From: JAJDXW01 sp965223775
GTDB taxonomy: Bacteria; Pseudomonadota; Gammaproteobacteria; HK1
Length of the DNA: 64,000 nt
NCBI GenBank assembly: GCA_965223775.1
Contig: OZ245021.1
Span: 1,364,001 to 1,428,000 of the forward strand
Direction of reading: 5' to 3'
How positions within the stretch are numbered: the first letter of the stretch is position 1; each line of letters starts with the position of its first letter. A model generated the notes under the pieces. It was not told the DNA's origin, did no database searches, and worked only from the letters and a program-made list of their open reading frames with translations. Made by a program: the position numbers and the translations under genes. This document shows, piece after piece, positions 46,183 to 54,831 of this stretch.

Positions 46183-47985
46183 ATGTTCAACTCGCATGCA
46201 CGATTCATCCTGTCCACGGGACTCGCCGCGTTCCTGGCCGTCGTCGCGACGGAAGCGAATTCGCAGGATCGCGTAAGCTGGAACATGCAAAGCGCCTTCG
46301 GGAGCACCCTTCGCGCCCTCGGGGCTTCCGGGGTCCGGTTCTCGGAACGGGTGCGGGGGATGTCCGGCGGACGATTCGACGTAACGTTCCACGAACCGGG
46401 CGCACGCGTGCCGGTGTCGGAGATTCTTGGCGCGGTATCTGCGGGCACCGTCGACGCGGGCTGGACCACTCCCGGCTACCACACAGGGATACTGGGTCCG
46501 GGCGTTATCTTCTTCACGTCGGTTCCATTCGGCCCGAACCTCGGCGAGTTTCTCGCCTGGAAGCAGCATGGCGGGGGCCACGAACTGCGCGAGGAGCTCT
46601 ACAACGCGCGCGGGGTCACCGCGCTCGACAGCTTCTGCATCGGCCCGGAGACCTCGGGCTGGTTCAAGGAAGAAATCACCGATCCCGCCCGGCAGCTCCC
46701 GGGGCTCAAGATGCGGTTCTTCGGTCTCGGTGCCGAGGTGATGGAGAAGATGGGCGTCTCGACGCTGCTCCTCGCCGGGCGGGACATCCTGCCGGCACTT
46801 CGCAGCGGCGAAATCGACGCCACCGAGTTCTCCATGCCGATCGTCGACATCAACCTCGGGTTCCACGAGGTGGCCAAGTACAACTACTTCCCGGGTTGGC
46901 ACCAGCAGGTCTCGTGCAGTGAGCTCCTCATGAACCTCCCGCGGTACAACGCGTTGCCCGAAGCCTACAAGTCCATGATCAAGGCTGCGGCGGCCGAGCA
47001 GACCACGGTCGCTTTCGTGGAGACGGAAGCCGGGAATCCGGTCGCAATGAGAGAGATGGAAGAGAAGTACGGGGTCGAGTACCGCCGCTGGCCGGACGAG
47101 ACCTTGAGACGGTTCGAGGAGGCGTGGGAGGAAGTCGTCGCCGAGAGATCCGCGAGCGATGCGGGATTCAAGAAGATTGCAGACAGCTACTTCGAGTTTC
47201 GCAAGCTCTATCGGATCTGGGGCGAAGCCCAGGCAATGAAGGTCACCTACCTGGACGATGCCGAGCCGGCGGCGCCTTCGACGGTTCTCTTCCCCCTCTT
47301 CATGCCCAAGGACGACACCCGCGGTCTTCAGGGATTTGCGCGGATCACGAACCTTTCCGACGAGCCCGGGACGGTCATCATCCACGCGACGGACGATGCC
47401 GGGATGTCTGCCGGCGAGGTCCGGCTCTCGCTCGTCGCCTCCCAGACGCGGCACTTCAACTCCATCGACCTCGAGGACGGCAACAGCGGCAAGGGCTTAA
47501 CCGGTAGCACGGACGATGGCTCGGGCAACTGGCGGCTTGAAATCTCCACTGATCTCGACATCGAAGCTCGCGCCTTCGTTCGAACCACGGACGGCTTCGT
47601 CACCAGCATGCAGCGGCTCGCCGCGGAGACCGAAGAAGGTTCGATGCGCTACCGCGTGCCGACCTTCAATCCGGGCAAGAACGAGAATCAGGGGAGCCGC
47701 CTGCGACTCATCAACCCCGGATCGTCCGTCGCGAACATCGCCATCGACGGCGTGGACGATGCGGGCAACCCACCGGCCGGCGGCACCGTGCGTCTCACGT
47801 TGGCCTCTGGCGTGGCGAAGATGCTGACCGCAAAGGAGATCGAGGAGGGCGGGAGCGACTTTAGCGGCGGCTTCGAGGCGGGTTCGGGCAAGTGGCAGCT
47901 CATCGTCTCTTCCGACCGCCCGATTCACGTCATGAGCCTCCTCTACAGTCGGAATACCGGGAACCTGACCAACCTCTCCCAGTAG
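46183..47985 (+). CDS. TRAP-type solute-binding (DctP-like) protein fused to an uncharacterised two-repeat module
   Basis: A 600-aa secreted or periplasmic protein. GGGAGGAG precedes ATG 46183, and the signal peptide ends near residue 27 (ATEANSQ). Residues ~30-355 are a DctP/TRAP solute-binding fold (GTVDAGWTTPGYHTGILGPG, FFTSVPFGP, AEVMEKMGVSTLLLAGRDI, ELLMNLPRYNALP). Residues 367-600 match the N-terminal module of the RTX protein at 41496 (GFARITNLSDEPGTVIIHATDDAG; NWRLEISTDLDIEARAFVRT; LRLINPGSSVANIAIDGVDD; GKWQLIVSSDRPIHVMSL). DctP proteins normally end near residue 340-360. No dctQM lies adjacent, so a binding or sensory rather than transport role is possible. Confidence 0.9.
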   Translation: MFNSHARFILSTGLAAFLAVVATEANSQDRVSWNMQSAFGSTLRALGASGVRFSERVRGMSGGRFDVTFHEPGARVPVSEILGAVSAGTVDAGWTTPGYHTGILGPGVIFFTSVPFGPNLGEFLAWKQHGGGHELREELYNARGVTALDSFCIGPETSGWFKEEITDPARQLPGLKMRFFGLGAEVMEKMGVSTLLLAGRDILPALRSGEIDATEFSMPIVDINLGFHEVAKYNYFPGWHQQVSCSELLMNLPRYNALPEAYKSMIKAAAAEQTTVAFVETEAGNPVAMREMEEKYGVEYRRWPDETLRRFEEAWEEVVAERSASDAGFKKIADSYFEFRKLYRIWGEAQAMKVTYLDDAEPAAPSTVLFPLFMPKDDTRGLQGFARITNLSDEPGTVIIHATDDAGMSAGEVRLSLVASQTRHFNSIDLEDGNSGKGLTGSTDDGSGNWRLEISTDLDIEARAFVRTTDGFVTSMQRLAAETEEGSMRYRVPTFNPGKNENQGSRLRLINPGSSVANIAIDGVDDAGNPPAGGTVRLTLASGVAKMLTAKEIEEGGSDFSGGFEAGSGKWQLIVSSDRPIHVMSLLYSRNTGNLTNLSQ

Positions 47986-48216
47986 GCTGCGAGGCACGGG
48001 CTGCTCCGCAGGTCTCCGGACGAAGTCGATCGCCGTCCCGATGCCCGACATGCCCCCCACCACGCCATGCCGTTGTGGCGGGACCGATGCCATGGAAGGC
48101 GCCGCATCCGTACCGCTTCCGCCCGCCCGTGGCAGCGTTCGCTGCACGTTCGATTCTCGGTGGCAACGGACACAGGCGACCTCGAAGCGGAATCCAGGGC
48201 ACCTCGCGGAAGCGGC
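47986..48216. other. Intergenic region, no gene supported
   Basis: Short open frames occur on both strands but none has a recognised motif. Confidence 0.4.
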
Positions 48217-48400
48217 GTGGCTCGCCTGATTTCGAGCATCTCGACGGCATGCCTCGCGGCGCTCGCGGGGCTCGCTCTCCTCACCGTCTCGCTCCCGGCC
48301 GAAGCGCAGTGGGCCGGCGGCAGCTCCACTCACACCCTTCCGGTGTTCACGCCCGACGGCGACCTCCAGTACCCGAGGTCGATGCGAGAGCCCGGACCCA
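48217..48400 (+). pseudogene. 5' fragment of a third secreted protein of the shared-module type
   Basis: From GTG 48217 the frame reads a signal peptide (ISSISTACLAALAGLALLTV then SLPAEAQ) and then SSTHTLPVFTPDGDLQ. This matches the opening of the module in the RTX protein (NSHTLPLFMSASDMERQGF) and in the fusion at 46183 (TVLFPLFMPKDDTRGLQGF). After that the similarity is lost, with no INRS/DDxG repeat, and the frame ends at 48585. It is therefore a truncated paralogue. Confidence 0.6.
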
Positions 48401-49005
48401 TGGCCCGCCGACTCGAGGAACCGGACGCTCTGCTTCCAGAAATCGGGACCGAGTCCGGGAGATCCGGTCGTGACCGCATCGCGCTCGTCGGGGGTGAGTC
48501 CGATGCGGTGGCACAGCGAGTGCAGGGCCGCCAGGGCGGCAACGGTCAGCTTTCCATGGGGACCTCCCGTCGAGACACTCAGTAGCGGCGTCCGCGTGGG
48601 CGGTTGCTCCCGGAACGGCGGGCGCGCAAGCGGCCTGTACCGGTTGCGGCGGATGCGCCTTCGAGGGCGTTCGCCCGGGCTACGCCTGTTCATCTGACTG
48701 CTCCCTGAAGAGCTCGCACCGGGATGGCACGAGCCCGAATGCAACTTCGTATAGGGGGCCCCGGTCTTGGTGGCCATTGGATTTCTCCCCGTGTCGTCGT
48801 GATTTGCGAAGGAAGGCCGACCGATTTGGTCATGGCCTTTGTCTTTCTTCCCTCTCAGTCAGGAGGCATGGCGATGGCGATCCATTTGGCGGACGAGGGG
48901 GAACCTCGGACCCAATTCAGGGGAGGAATCCGGGCTCGCTCGATCATCAAGATCGAGAATTACCTTCAACGATTCGGTTGAGACCGATACCGGCGCGAGG
49001 AGCAG
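48401..49005. other. Region without a supported gene
   Basis: A - strand frame from ~48777 (containing LTVAALAALHSLCHRIGLTP) and a + strand frame 48724-48981 are open, but neither has a recognised domain. Both look like decayed or chance frames. Confidence 0.35.
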
Positions 49006-49386
49006 CTAGCCCGCGCCGGTCGCCGTGTAGCAGAGCCAGCCGCCGAGCGTGACCGCAGCCAGCGAGGCGAGCCGTATGGCGCCAGGCGGAAGCCCGATCC
49101 CCCACCGGGCGATTGCCTCGAAGCGTGGGCGGGAAAGCGAGAGCAGGACGATCCCCACGACCACCAACAACCCTCCGAGCGAGGCGTTCGCCACGGGATA
49201 AGGGGTCGCGCCCGAACCGGCGAGGATGAGGGCGCCCAGGAGCACCCGCACGCCTCCCGAGATCCACTTTGCCGCGAGGTGCGCAAGCAGACCTTCGGCA
49301 AGACGTACGAACGGCTGTGGGAAAAGGACGCAGGCGAGCCCCGCTGCCGCAATCAGGATTCCCGGAACGAGAATCGGCAGGTTCAT
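49006..49386 (-). CDS. Small integral membrane protein
   Basis: A 126-aa protein from ATG 49386 behind GAGGAAAGAGG. Four hydrophobic segments can be seen: residues ~3-22, 45-62, 72-89 and 104-121. The family is not recognised. The frame extends upstream to 49473, but that part is a low-complexity repeat of TRGTGSHAPGTGSD. It is divergent from the thiolase gene. Confidence 0.65.
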   Translation of the reverse strand: MNLPILVPGILIAAAGLACVLFPQPFVRLAEGLLAHLAAKWISGGVRVLLGALILAGSGATPYPVANASLGGLLVVVGIVLLSLSRPRFEAIARWGIGLPPGAIRLASLAAVTLGGWLCYTATGAG

Positions 49387-49718
49387 CCTCTTTCCTCGAG
49401 TGTCGCTACCAGTGCCGGGAGCGTGGCTACCAGTACCTCGCGTGTCGCTGTCGTGCACGCGGCGATCTCGCACCGCCGAAATTCATGGTACGCCCATCGA
49501 TGTCGCAGGCTTGTTCCTGCCGGGAGTTCCGAACGGCGGGCTCCTCTTCCCCGGGCGATACCCGACCGGGTGCGGTGTGCGGAGGGGGAAAGAAAGTGGC
49601 GGCGACGATCACCCGCCGCTATGATCGCGCGCTCGCAACGTACGCCACGATATCAGCTTGTCGCCACGACCCGGGCGGAGCCCCGGGGCCGGGCCAACGC
49701 AACAGGGGGAGCTTTCGC
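49387..49718 (+). other. Intergenic region between membrane protein and thiolase
   Basis: The left part contains short imperfect direct repeats (GTCGCTACCAGTGCCGGGAGC and GTGGCTACCAGTACC, 49398-49440). No gene is supported, although open frames run through it. It should hold the thiolase promoter. Confidence 0.4.
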
Positions 49719-50903
49719 ATGCGCGACGCCGTCATCGTCGACAGTATCCGGACCGGACTCGCCAAGTCCTTCCGCGGCACCTTCAACCTCACCCGCTCCG
49801 ACGACATGGTCGCTCATCTCATCGACGGGTTGCTCGACCGCAATCCCGCCCTCTCCCCCGAGGAAGTGGACGACTGCATCGTGGGCTGCGCGGACCAGAC
49901 CGGCGAGCAGACCGGGAACATCGGCCGGCTCGCGGTCGCCCTCTCGCGGCTTCCGGTGAGCGTCCCCGGTTCCTCCGTGAACCGGTTCTGCTCGTCCGGG
50001 CTCAACACCATCGCGACCGCCGCGACCCAGGTCGCGAGCGGGTTCGCGGACGTCATCATGGCCGGAGGGGTCGAGTCGATCACCGCCCAGCAGCGTGCGA
50101 ACGGCGGCGAGATCTCGAAGAACCCGGCCCTGCTCGAGAACAAGCCGGACATCTACATGGCGATGGGCAACACCGCCGAGGTGGTGGCCCGGCGCTACCA
50201 GTTGAGCCGCGAGTACCAGGATGCGTACGCGCTCGCGAGCCAGCAGCGCACCGCCGGGGCTCAAGTTGAGGGCCGGTTCGAGGACGAGATCCACCCGATG
50301 GCCGTCCGCTGGCTGAAGACGGACCGCAAGACGGGCGAGTCCGAAGAGTCCGGCGGCGTCGTTGACCGCGACGAGTGCAACCGCCCGAGCACCACGCCGG
50401 AAGGGCTCGCGGGCCTGCCGCCCGTGTTCGAGGAGGACGGGACGGTGACCGCGGGCAATTCCTCGCAGCTCTCCGACGGCGCCTCGATGACCCTCGTGAT
50501 GAGCGAGGAACGGGCCCGGCAGCTCGGGCTCGAGCCGTTCGCCTTCTTCCGGGGCTTCACGGTAGCCGGCTGCGAGCCGGACGAGATGGGAATCGGCCCG
50601 GTGTTCGCGGTGCCGAAGCTCCTCGAGAAGGCGGGTCTCAAGGTTGACGATATCGACCTCTGGGAGCTCAACGAGGCGTTCGCCTCGCAGTGCGTGTACT
50701 GCCGGGATCGGCTCGAGATCGACCCCGAGATCTACAACGTGGACGGAGGATCCATCTCCATCGGCCATCCGTTCGGAATGACCGGATCGCGCCTCGCCGG
50801 GCACATCGTCCGCGAGCTTCGCAACCGCGGCAAGCGCTACGGCGTCGTCACGATGTGCATCGGCGGCGGCCAGGGCGCGGCAGGGCTGTTCGAGGCAGCC
50901 TGA
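49719..50903 (+). CDS. Acetyl-CoA acetyltransferase / thiolase
   Basis: A 394-aa thiolase. GGGGGA precedes ATG 49719; the frame open from 49269 is otherwise non-coding. The acyl-accepting Cys is C91 in NRFCSSGLNTIA. The C-terminal active-site motifs are NEAFASQC, GHPFGMTGSR (His) and CIGGGQGAAG (second Cys). It performs reversible Claisen condensation or cleavage of acyl-CoA. Its neighbours include a CoA-transferase and a 4-hydroxybenzoyl-CoA reductase-like operon, so a degradative beta-oxidation role is plausible. Confidence 0.94.
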   Translation: MRDAVIVDSIRTGLAKSFRGTFNLTRSDDMVAHLIDGLLDRNPALSPEEVDDCIVGCADQTGEQTGNIGRLAVALSRLPVSVPGSSVNRFCSSGLNTIATAATQVASGFADVIMAGGVESITAQQRANGGEISKNPALLENKPDIYMAMGNTAEVVARRYQLSREYQDAYALASQQRTAGAQVEGRFEDEIHPMAVRWLKTDRKTGESEESGGVVDRDECNRPSTTPEGLAGLPPVFEEDGTVTAGNSSQLSDGASMTLVMSEERARQLGLEPFAFFRGFTVAGCEPDEMGIGPVFAVPKLLEKAGLKVDDIDLWELNEAFASQCVYCRDRLEIDPEIYNVDGGSISIGHPFGMTGSRLAGHIVRELRNRGKRYGVVTMCIGGGQGAAGLFEAA

Positions 50904-50929
50904 GCGGAGCGGGAGAGGGGGCGGCCGGC

Positions 50930-52078
50930 ATGGTGGACGTCGGGTTCGTCGGCTGGCGGGGCCTGGTCGGCTCCGTGCTGCTCGAGCGGATGCGCGGGCA
51001 CGGCGACTTCGCCGGCATCGCGCCTGCGTTCTACTCGACCTCCGCGCCGGGCGGCCCGGGTCCGGCCGGCCTCGGCTTCGATACCGGGCGCCTCGGCGAC
51101 GCGCGCGACATCGGCGCCCTCGCCCGGCACGACGTGATCGTCACCTGCCAGGGAGGCGACTACACGCGGGAAGTCCACCCGAGGCTCCGGGCCGCGGGCT
51201 GGAACGGCTACTGGATCGATGCCGCCTCGGCCCTTCGCATGGAGCCCGAGACGGTGCTTGTCCTCGATCCGGTCAATGCGGACGCCATCGCCGGCGGACT
51301 CGCCCGCGGCCGGCGCGATTTCTGCGGGGCCAACTGCACCGTGAGTCTCATGCTGATGGCGCTTGCCGGCCTGTTCAAGGCGGGTCTCGTGGAGTGGATG
51401 ACGAGCATGACCTACCAGGCCGCGTCCGGAGCCGGGGCGGGCCACATGCGCGAGCTCGCCTCGCAAATGGCCGCGATCGGCGAGGCCGTGCGCGAGCCCC
51501 TCGCGGATCCCGCCTCGTCCGCCCTCGTGCTCGATCGCAGTGTGCGGGCGGTCCTCGCGGACGACGGCTTCCCGCAGAGCCGGTTTGGCGCCCCGCTCGC
51601 CGCAAGCCTGCTCCCCTGGATCGATCGCCCGGTCGGCGACGGCCGGAGCCGCGAGGAGGGGAAGGGGTTCGAAGAAGGAAACAAGATTCTCGGGAGCGAG
51701 GAGCCGGTGCCCATCGACGGGGTCTGCGTCCGAATCGGCTCCATGCGGTGTCACGCCCAGGCGTTCACCGTCAAGCTCCGCGAGGACCGGCCCCTGGAAG
51801 AGATCGAGGATCTCATCGCCAACGCGCACGATTGGGTGCGGGTGGTCGAGAACACCCCGGAGGCGACCCTCGCCGAGCTCACCCCGGCCGCGGTGAGCGG
51901 ACGCCTCGAAGTTGCGGTCGGCCGGGTTCGCAAGCTCGCGATGGGAGGGGAGTACCTCACCGCGTTCTCGGTCGGCGACCAGCTCCTCTGGGGAGCGGCC
52001 GAGCCCCTTCGCCGGATGCTCGGCATCCTGCGGAGCCACCTCGGCGAGGTCCGCCCCGTCCAGACCAAAGCCGCCTGA
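50930..52078 (+). CDS. asd: Aspartate-semialdehyde dehydrogenase
   Basis: A 382-aa Asd of the gammaproteobacterial type. VGFVGWRGLVGSVLLERM is at the N-terminus (NADP-binding loop), the catalytic Cys is C136 in GANCTVSLMLMAL, and the QAASGAGAGHMRELASQM, GSMRCHAQAFTVKL and VENTPEATLAELTPA motifs are present. GGGAGAGGGG precedes ATG 50930. It converts aspartyl phosphate to aspartate semialdehyde for Lys, Met, Thr and cell-wall DAP synthesis. It is a useful core-genome marker for taxonomy of this contig. Confidence 0.96.
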   Translation: MVDVGFVGWRGLVGSVLLERMRGHGDFAGIAPAFYSTSAPGGPGPAGLGFDTGRLGDARDIGALARHDVIVTCQGGDYTREVHPRLRAAGWNGYWIDAASALRMEPETVLVLDPVNADAIAGGLARGRRDFCGANCTVSLMLMALAGLFKAGLVEWMTSMTYQAASGAGAGHMRELASQMAAIGEAVREPLADPASSALVLDRSVRAVLADDGFPQSRFGAPLAASLLPWIDRPVGDGRSREEGKGFEEGNKILGSEEPVPIDGVCVRIGSMRCHAQAFTVKLREDRPLEEIEDLIANAHDWVRVVENTPEATLAELTPAAVSGRLEVAVGRVRKLAMGGEYLTAFSVGDQLLWGAAEPLRRMLGILRSHLGEVRPVQTKAA

Positions 52079-52126
52079 GCCGTCCGCTCCGACGCCGGGC
52101 TCGCGTCTCGATTTCAGGAGCTACGA

Positions 52127-52225
52127 ATGTTTGGAATCAAGTATTCCGAAGAAATCAGGACCAGTGGCGATTCACCGGCAAATATCGCAAAGAAGGCCAA
52201 TATTCACGAGTCGTATGGCACGTAA
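52127..52225 (+). CDS. Possible small protein (32 aa)
   Basis: ATG 52127 is preceded at the right distance by CAGGAG (52115-52120). The frame reads MFGIKYSEEIRTSGDSPANI and 12 more residues to TAA 52223-52225. The segment is noticeably AT-richer than its neighbours. Function unknown. It may be a genuine microprotein or a chance frame in the asd downstream region. Confidence 0.3.
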   Translation: MFGIKYSEEIRTSGDSPANIAKKANIHESYGT

Positions 52226-52314
52226 ATCAACAAAGGTTGCAACTTGGCACCTTACGTGGAAGTGAAGAACTCCGTCAGGTTTCCGTCCAGGTAATCACGG
52301 GAGGCGACAGGTAG

Positions 52315-54657
52315 TCAGTCGGCCGAGTCGGAACGCGCGGCGCGGATGGCGCGCCAGACCCGCTCCGGGGTCGCGGGCATGTCGAAGTCATCCACCCCGA
52401 CGGTGGCGAGCGCGTCGAGGAGCGCGTTGATCGCGGCCGGGGGAGAGCCGGCCGCCCCCGCTTCGCCGCATCCCTTGATGTCGAGCGGGTTGCCGGGCGA
52501 GGGGGTTACCCACGGTTCGAACCCGAAGTCGGGGAGATCGTCCGCACGGGGGATGCAGTAGTCCATGAACGAGCCGCTGAGGAGCTGTCCCGCCCCGTCG
52601 TAGACGGTGTGCTCGAGGAGGGCCTGACCGAGTCCCTGGGCGAGTCCGCCGTGCACCTGGCCCGCGAGGAGGAGCGGGTTCAGGATCTGGCCGAAGTCGT
52701 GCACCGCGGTATAGGCGAGGACCCGCACCGCCCCCGTCTCCGGGTCCACCTCGACCTCGCAGAGGTGCGTCCCGTAGGGGAAGGTGTAGTTCTCGGGCTT
52801 GAAGACCGCCACCGCTTCCAGTCCCGGAGCTCCGTCGGAACGGACGTGTCCGTCGGCCGCGGCACGGGCCGCGGTATCGGCGAGGGAGAGGGCGAGGTCC
52901 GTCCCCGCCACCCGGAACGCCGCGTCCCGGAACTCCACGTCCGCCGCCGCCGCTTCGAGCGAATCGGCCGCGATCGGCTTCGCGGTCTCGACGAGGCGGT
53001 CCACGGCCCGCACGAGGGCGCCGCCGCCCATCGGCAGGGACCACGAGCCGCCGGTGCCGGTGCCGCTTGCGACCCGGTCGGTATCCCCCTGCACGACCCG
53101 GATCTTCTCGAACGGCAGGTCGAGCTGCTCGTTCAGGATCTGGCTGTAGGCCGTCTCGTGCCCCTGTCCGTTCGACATCGAGCCGATGAGCAGGGTCACC
53201 GTCCCGTCCTCGTCCAGGAGGAGGTCGGCGCGCTCGCTGAGCCCCGCCCCGCCGCCGCAGCGCTCGACGTAGTTGGCGATGCCGAGCCCGCGGAGCCGTC
53301 CGCGCGCCGCCGCTTCCGCCCGCCGGGCCGGGAAGCCGGCCGCGTCGGCCCGTTGGAGGGCGGCTTCGAGCACCCTGGCGAACTCGCACCGGTCGTAGAG
53401 CAGCCCGGTCGGGGAGCGGTAGGGAAAGGCGTCCGGCGGGATGAGGTTCCGGCGGCGGAACTCGACCGGACCGAGTCCCGTCTCCCGGGCCGCCGCGTCC
53501 ATCAGCCGCTCCACGACGTAGAGGCCCTCCGGCCGCCCTGCCCCCCGATAGGGATCGGTGGGCACGGTGTGGGTGAAGCAGGCGGCCACGTCGACGTGCA
53601 GGGCGGGAATGCGGTAGGTGTTCGCGGCCATCAGGGGGCCGAGAGTCGGCGGGATTGCGCCCCGCGAAGCGGTGTAGGCGCCGAGGTTCGCGTAGTTCCG
53701 CATCCGGATGCCGAGGATGCGGTGCTCCGTGTCGAGGGCCAGCTCGGCGTGGCTTACGAGGTCCCGCCCGTGGTTGTCGCCGAGGAACGCTTCCGAGCGG
53801 TCCGCGACCCACTTGACCGGCCGTCCGAGGTCCCGGGCGGCATGGGCGCACAGGATCTGCTCCGCGTAGAGCGAGTTCTTGCCCCCGAACCCCCCGCCCA
53901 CGTCGTGCACCAGCACCCGGATCCGTTCCTCCTCGACGTCGAAGACCAGAGCGAGCTGGCGGCGGACGCCGTGCGGCATCTGGGTCGGAACGTGCAGGGT
54001 CCACCGCCCCGCGTCATATTCGGCGACCGCGCCGCGGGCCTCCATGGGACAGAGCTGGGCCCGGTTGTTGACGATGCGCCGCCGCACGATCCGGTGGGCC
54101 GCCGCGAACGCGGATTCGGTCGCCCCCGCATCGCCGATCTGCCAGCGGAAGGAGACGTTGTCGGCGACGTCGTCCCATACCGGCGGCCCCCGCGGAGCCT
54201 CGTCGCACGCGGTGACGGCGGGGAGGGGAGCGTAGTCGACCTCGATCCGCTCGCTCGCGTCGAGCGCCTGCCGGCGGGTCTCGGCGACGACGAAGGCGAC
54301 GCACTCGCCGACGAAGCGAACCCGACCGGTGACGAGGGCCGGCTGGTGACGCTCGCGGAATTGATCGCCTTCTTGCAGTCCGGACCACGGGGTTTCCGGG
54401 GGACCGGCGACGCAGGCGACATCGACGAACCCGGCCGCGGCGAGGTCCGCCGCGGTGTACACCGCGTGCACCCCCGGCGCCGCCCGCGCCGCGTCCGTCT
54501 CGATGGCGGCAATCCGCGCGTGGGCGAAGGGCGCCCGCAGGACCACCGCATGCAGGGCGCCGGGGGGCGCCCAGTCGTCGATGAAGCGCCCTTCGCCGCG
54601 GAGCAGCCGCGGGTCCTCGCGGCGCGGTACGGGCTGGCTCAGCCCGTACCGCGCCAC
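52315..54657 (-). CDS. Xanthine dehydrogenase-family molybdopterin-binding subunit
   Basis: A 780-aa large subunit of a molybdenum hydroxylase. The start is GTG 54657 with GGGGGA upstream. Motifs are VRFVGECVAFVVAE, HDVGGGFGGKNSLYAEQ (~residue 255), TDPYRGAGRPEGLYVVE (~365) and SMSNGQGHETAYSQ. The catalytic Glu is in DIKGCGEAGAAGSPPA (~735). It lacks the AYXCSFR loop of CO dehydrogenase, so it resembles xanthine/aldehyde or other aromatic hydroxylases. It is the last gene of the operon and a second large subunit beside the one at 55808, apparently sharing the single FeS and FAD subunits. Confidence 0.92.
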   Translation of the reverse strand: MARYGLSQPVPRREDPRLLRGEGRFIDDWAPPGALHAVVLRAPFAHARIAAIETDAARAAPGVHAVYTAADLAAAGFVDVACVAGPPETPWSGLQEGDQFRERHQPALVTGRVRFVGECVAFVVAETRRQALDASERIEVDYAPLPAVTACDEAPRGPPVWDDVADNVSFRWQIGDAGATESAFAAAHRIVRRRIVNNRAQLCPMEARGAVAEYDAGRWTLHVPTQMPHGVRRQLALVFDVEEERIRVLVHDVGGGFGGKNSLYAEQILCAHAARDLGRPVKWVADRSEAFLGDNHGRDLVSHAELALDTEHRILGIRMRNYANLGAYTASRGAIPPTLGPLMAANTYRIPALHVDVAACFTHTVPTDPYRGAGRPEGLYVVERLMDAAARETGLGPVEFRRRNLIPPDAFPYRSPTGLLYDRCEFARVLEAALQRADAAGFPARRAEAAARGRLRGLGIANYVERCGGGAGLSERADLLLDEDGTVTLLIGSMSNGQGHETAYSQILNEQLDLPFEKIRVVQGDTDRVASGTGTGGSWSLPMGGGALVRAVDRLVETAKPIAADSLEAAAADVEFRDAAFRVAGTDLALSLADTAARAAADGHVRSDGAPGLEAVAVFKPENYTFPYGTHLCEVEVDPETGAVRVLAYTAVHDFGQILNPLLLAGQVHGGLAQGLGQALLEHTVYDGAGQLLSGSFMDYCIPRADDLPDFGFEPWVTPSPGNPLDIKGCGEAGAAGSPPAAINALLDALATVGVDDFDMPATPERVWRAIRAARSDSAD

Positions 54658-54672
54658 GGTCCCCCGCCTTCG

Positions 54673-54831
54673 TCAAGAGAGCTTGAAGACAACCTCGGCC
54701 GCCGCATGGGTCTCTTCGTCCGAGACACCCTCGATCTTCCGCAATGCTTCGTACATGGCGCTGTTGCCCACGGTACGCCCCTTGTCCTGTTCAACGTCGA
54801 TCGGCTCGTGCCGGTGGCCGATCTCGGTCAA
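54673..54831 (-). CDS. Conserved-looking 52-aa protein in the molybdenum hydroxylase operon
   Basis: The TTG start 54831-54829 overlaps the FAD-subunit stop as TTGA. The frame reads TEIGHRHEPIDVEQDKGRTV, a central NSAMYEALRKIEGVSDEETH and ends VVFKLS at TGA 54675-54673. That leaves only 15 nt before the next GTG start. It is acidic and helix-prone, with no signal peptide, Cys or transmembrane segment. I know of no family for it. The same 4-nt coupling as the other genes in the operon argues that it is translated; a chance frame remains possible. Confidence 0.55.
   Translation of the reverse strand: MTEIGHRHEPIDVEQDKGRTVGNSAMYEALRKIEGVSDEETHAAAEVVFKLS

Noticed and set aside
48401..48777. Possible - strand gene (LTVAALAALHSLCHRIGLTP)
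   Set aside because: Reads protein-like over a short stretch but shows no known domain, no start signal, and no homologue I recognise.
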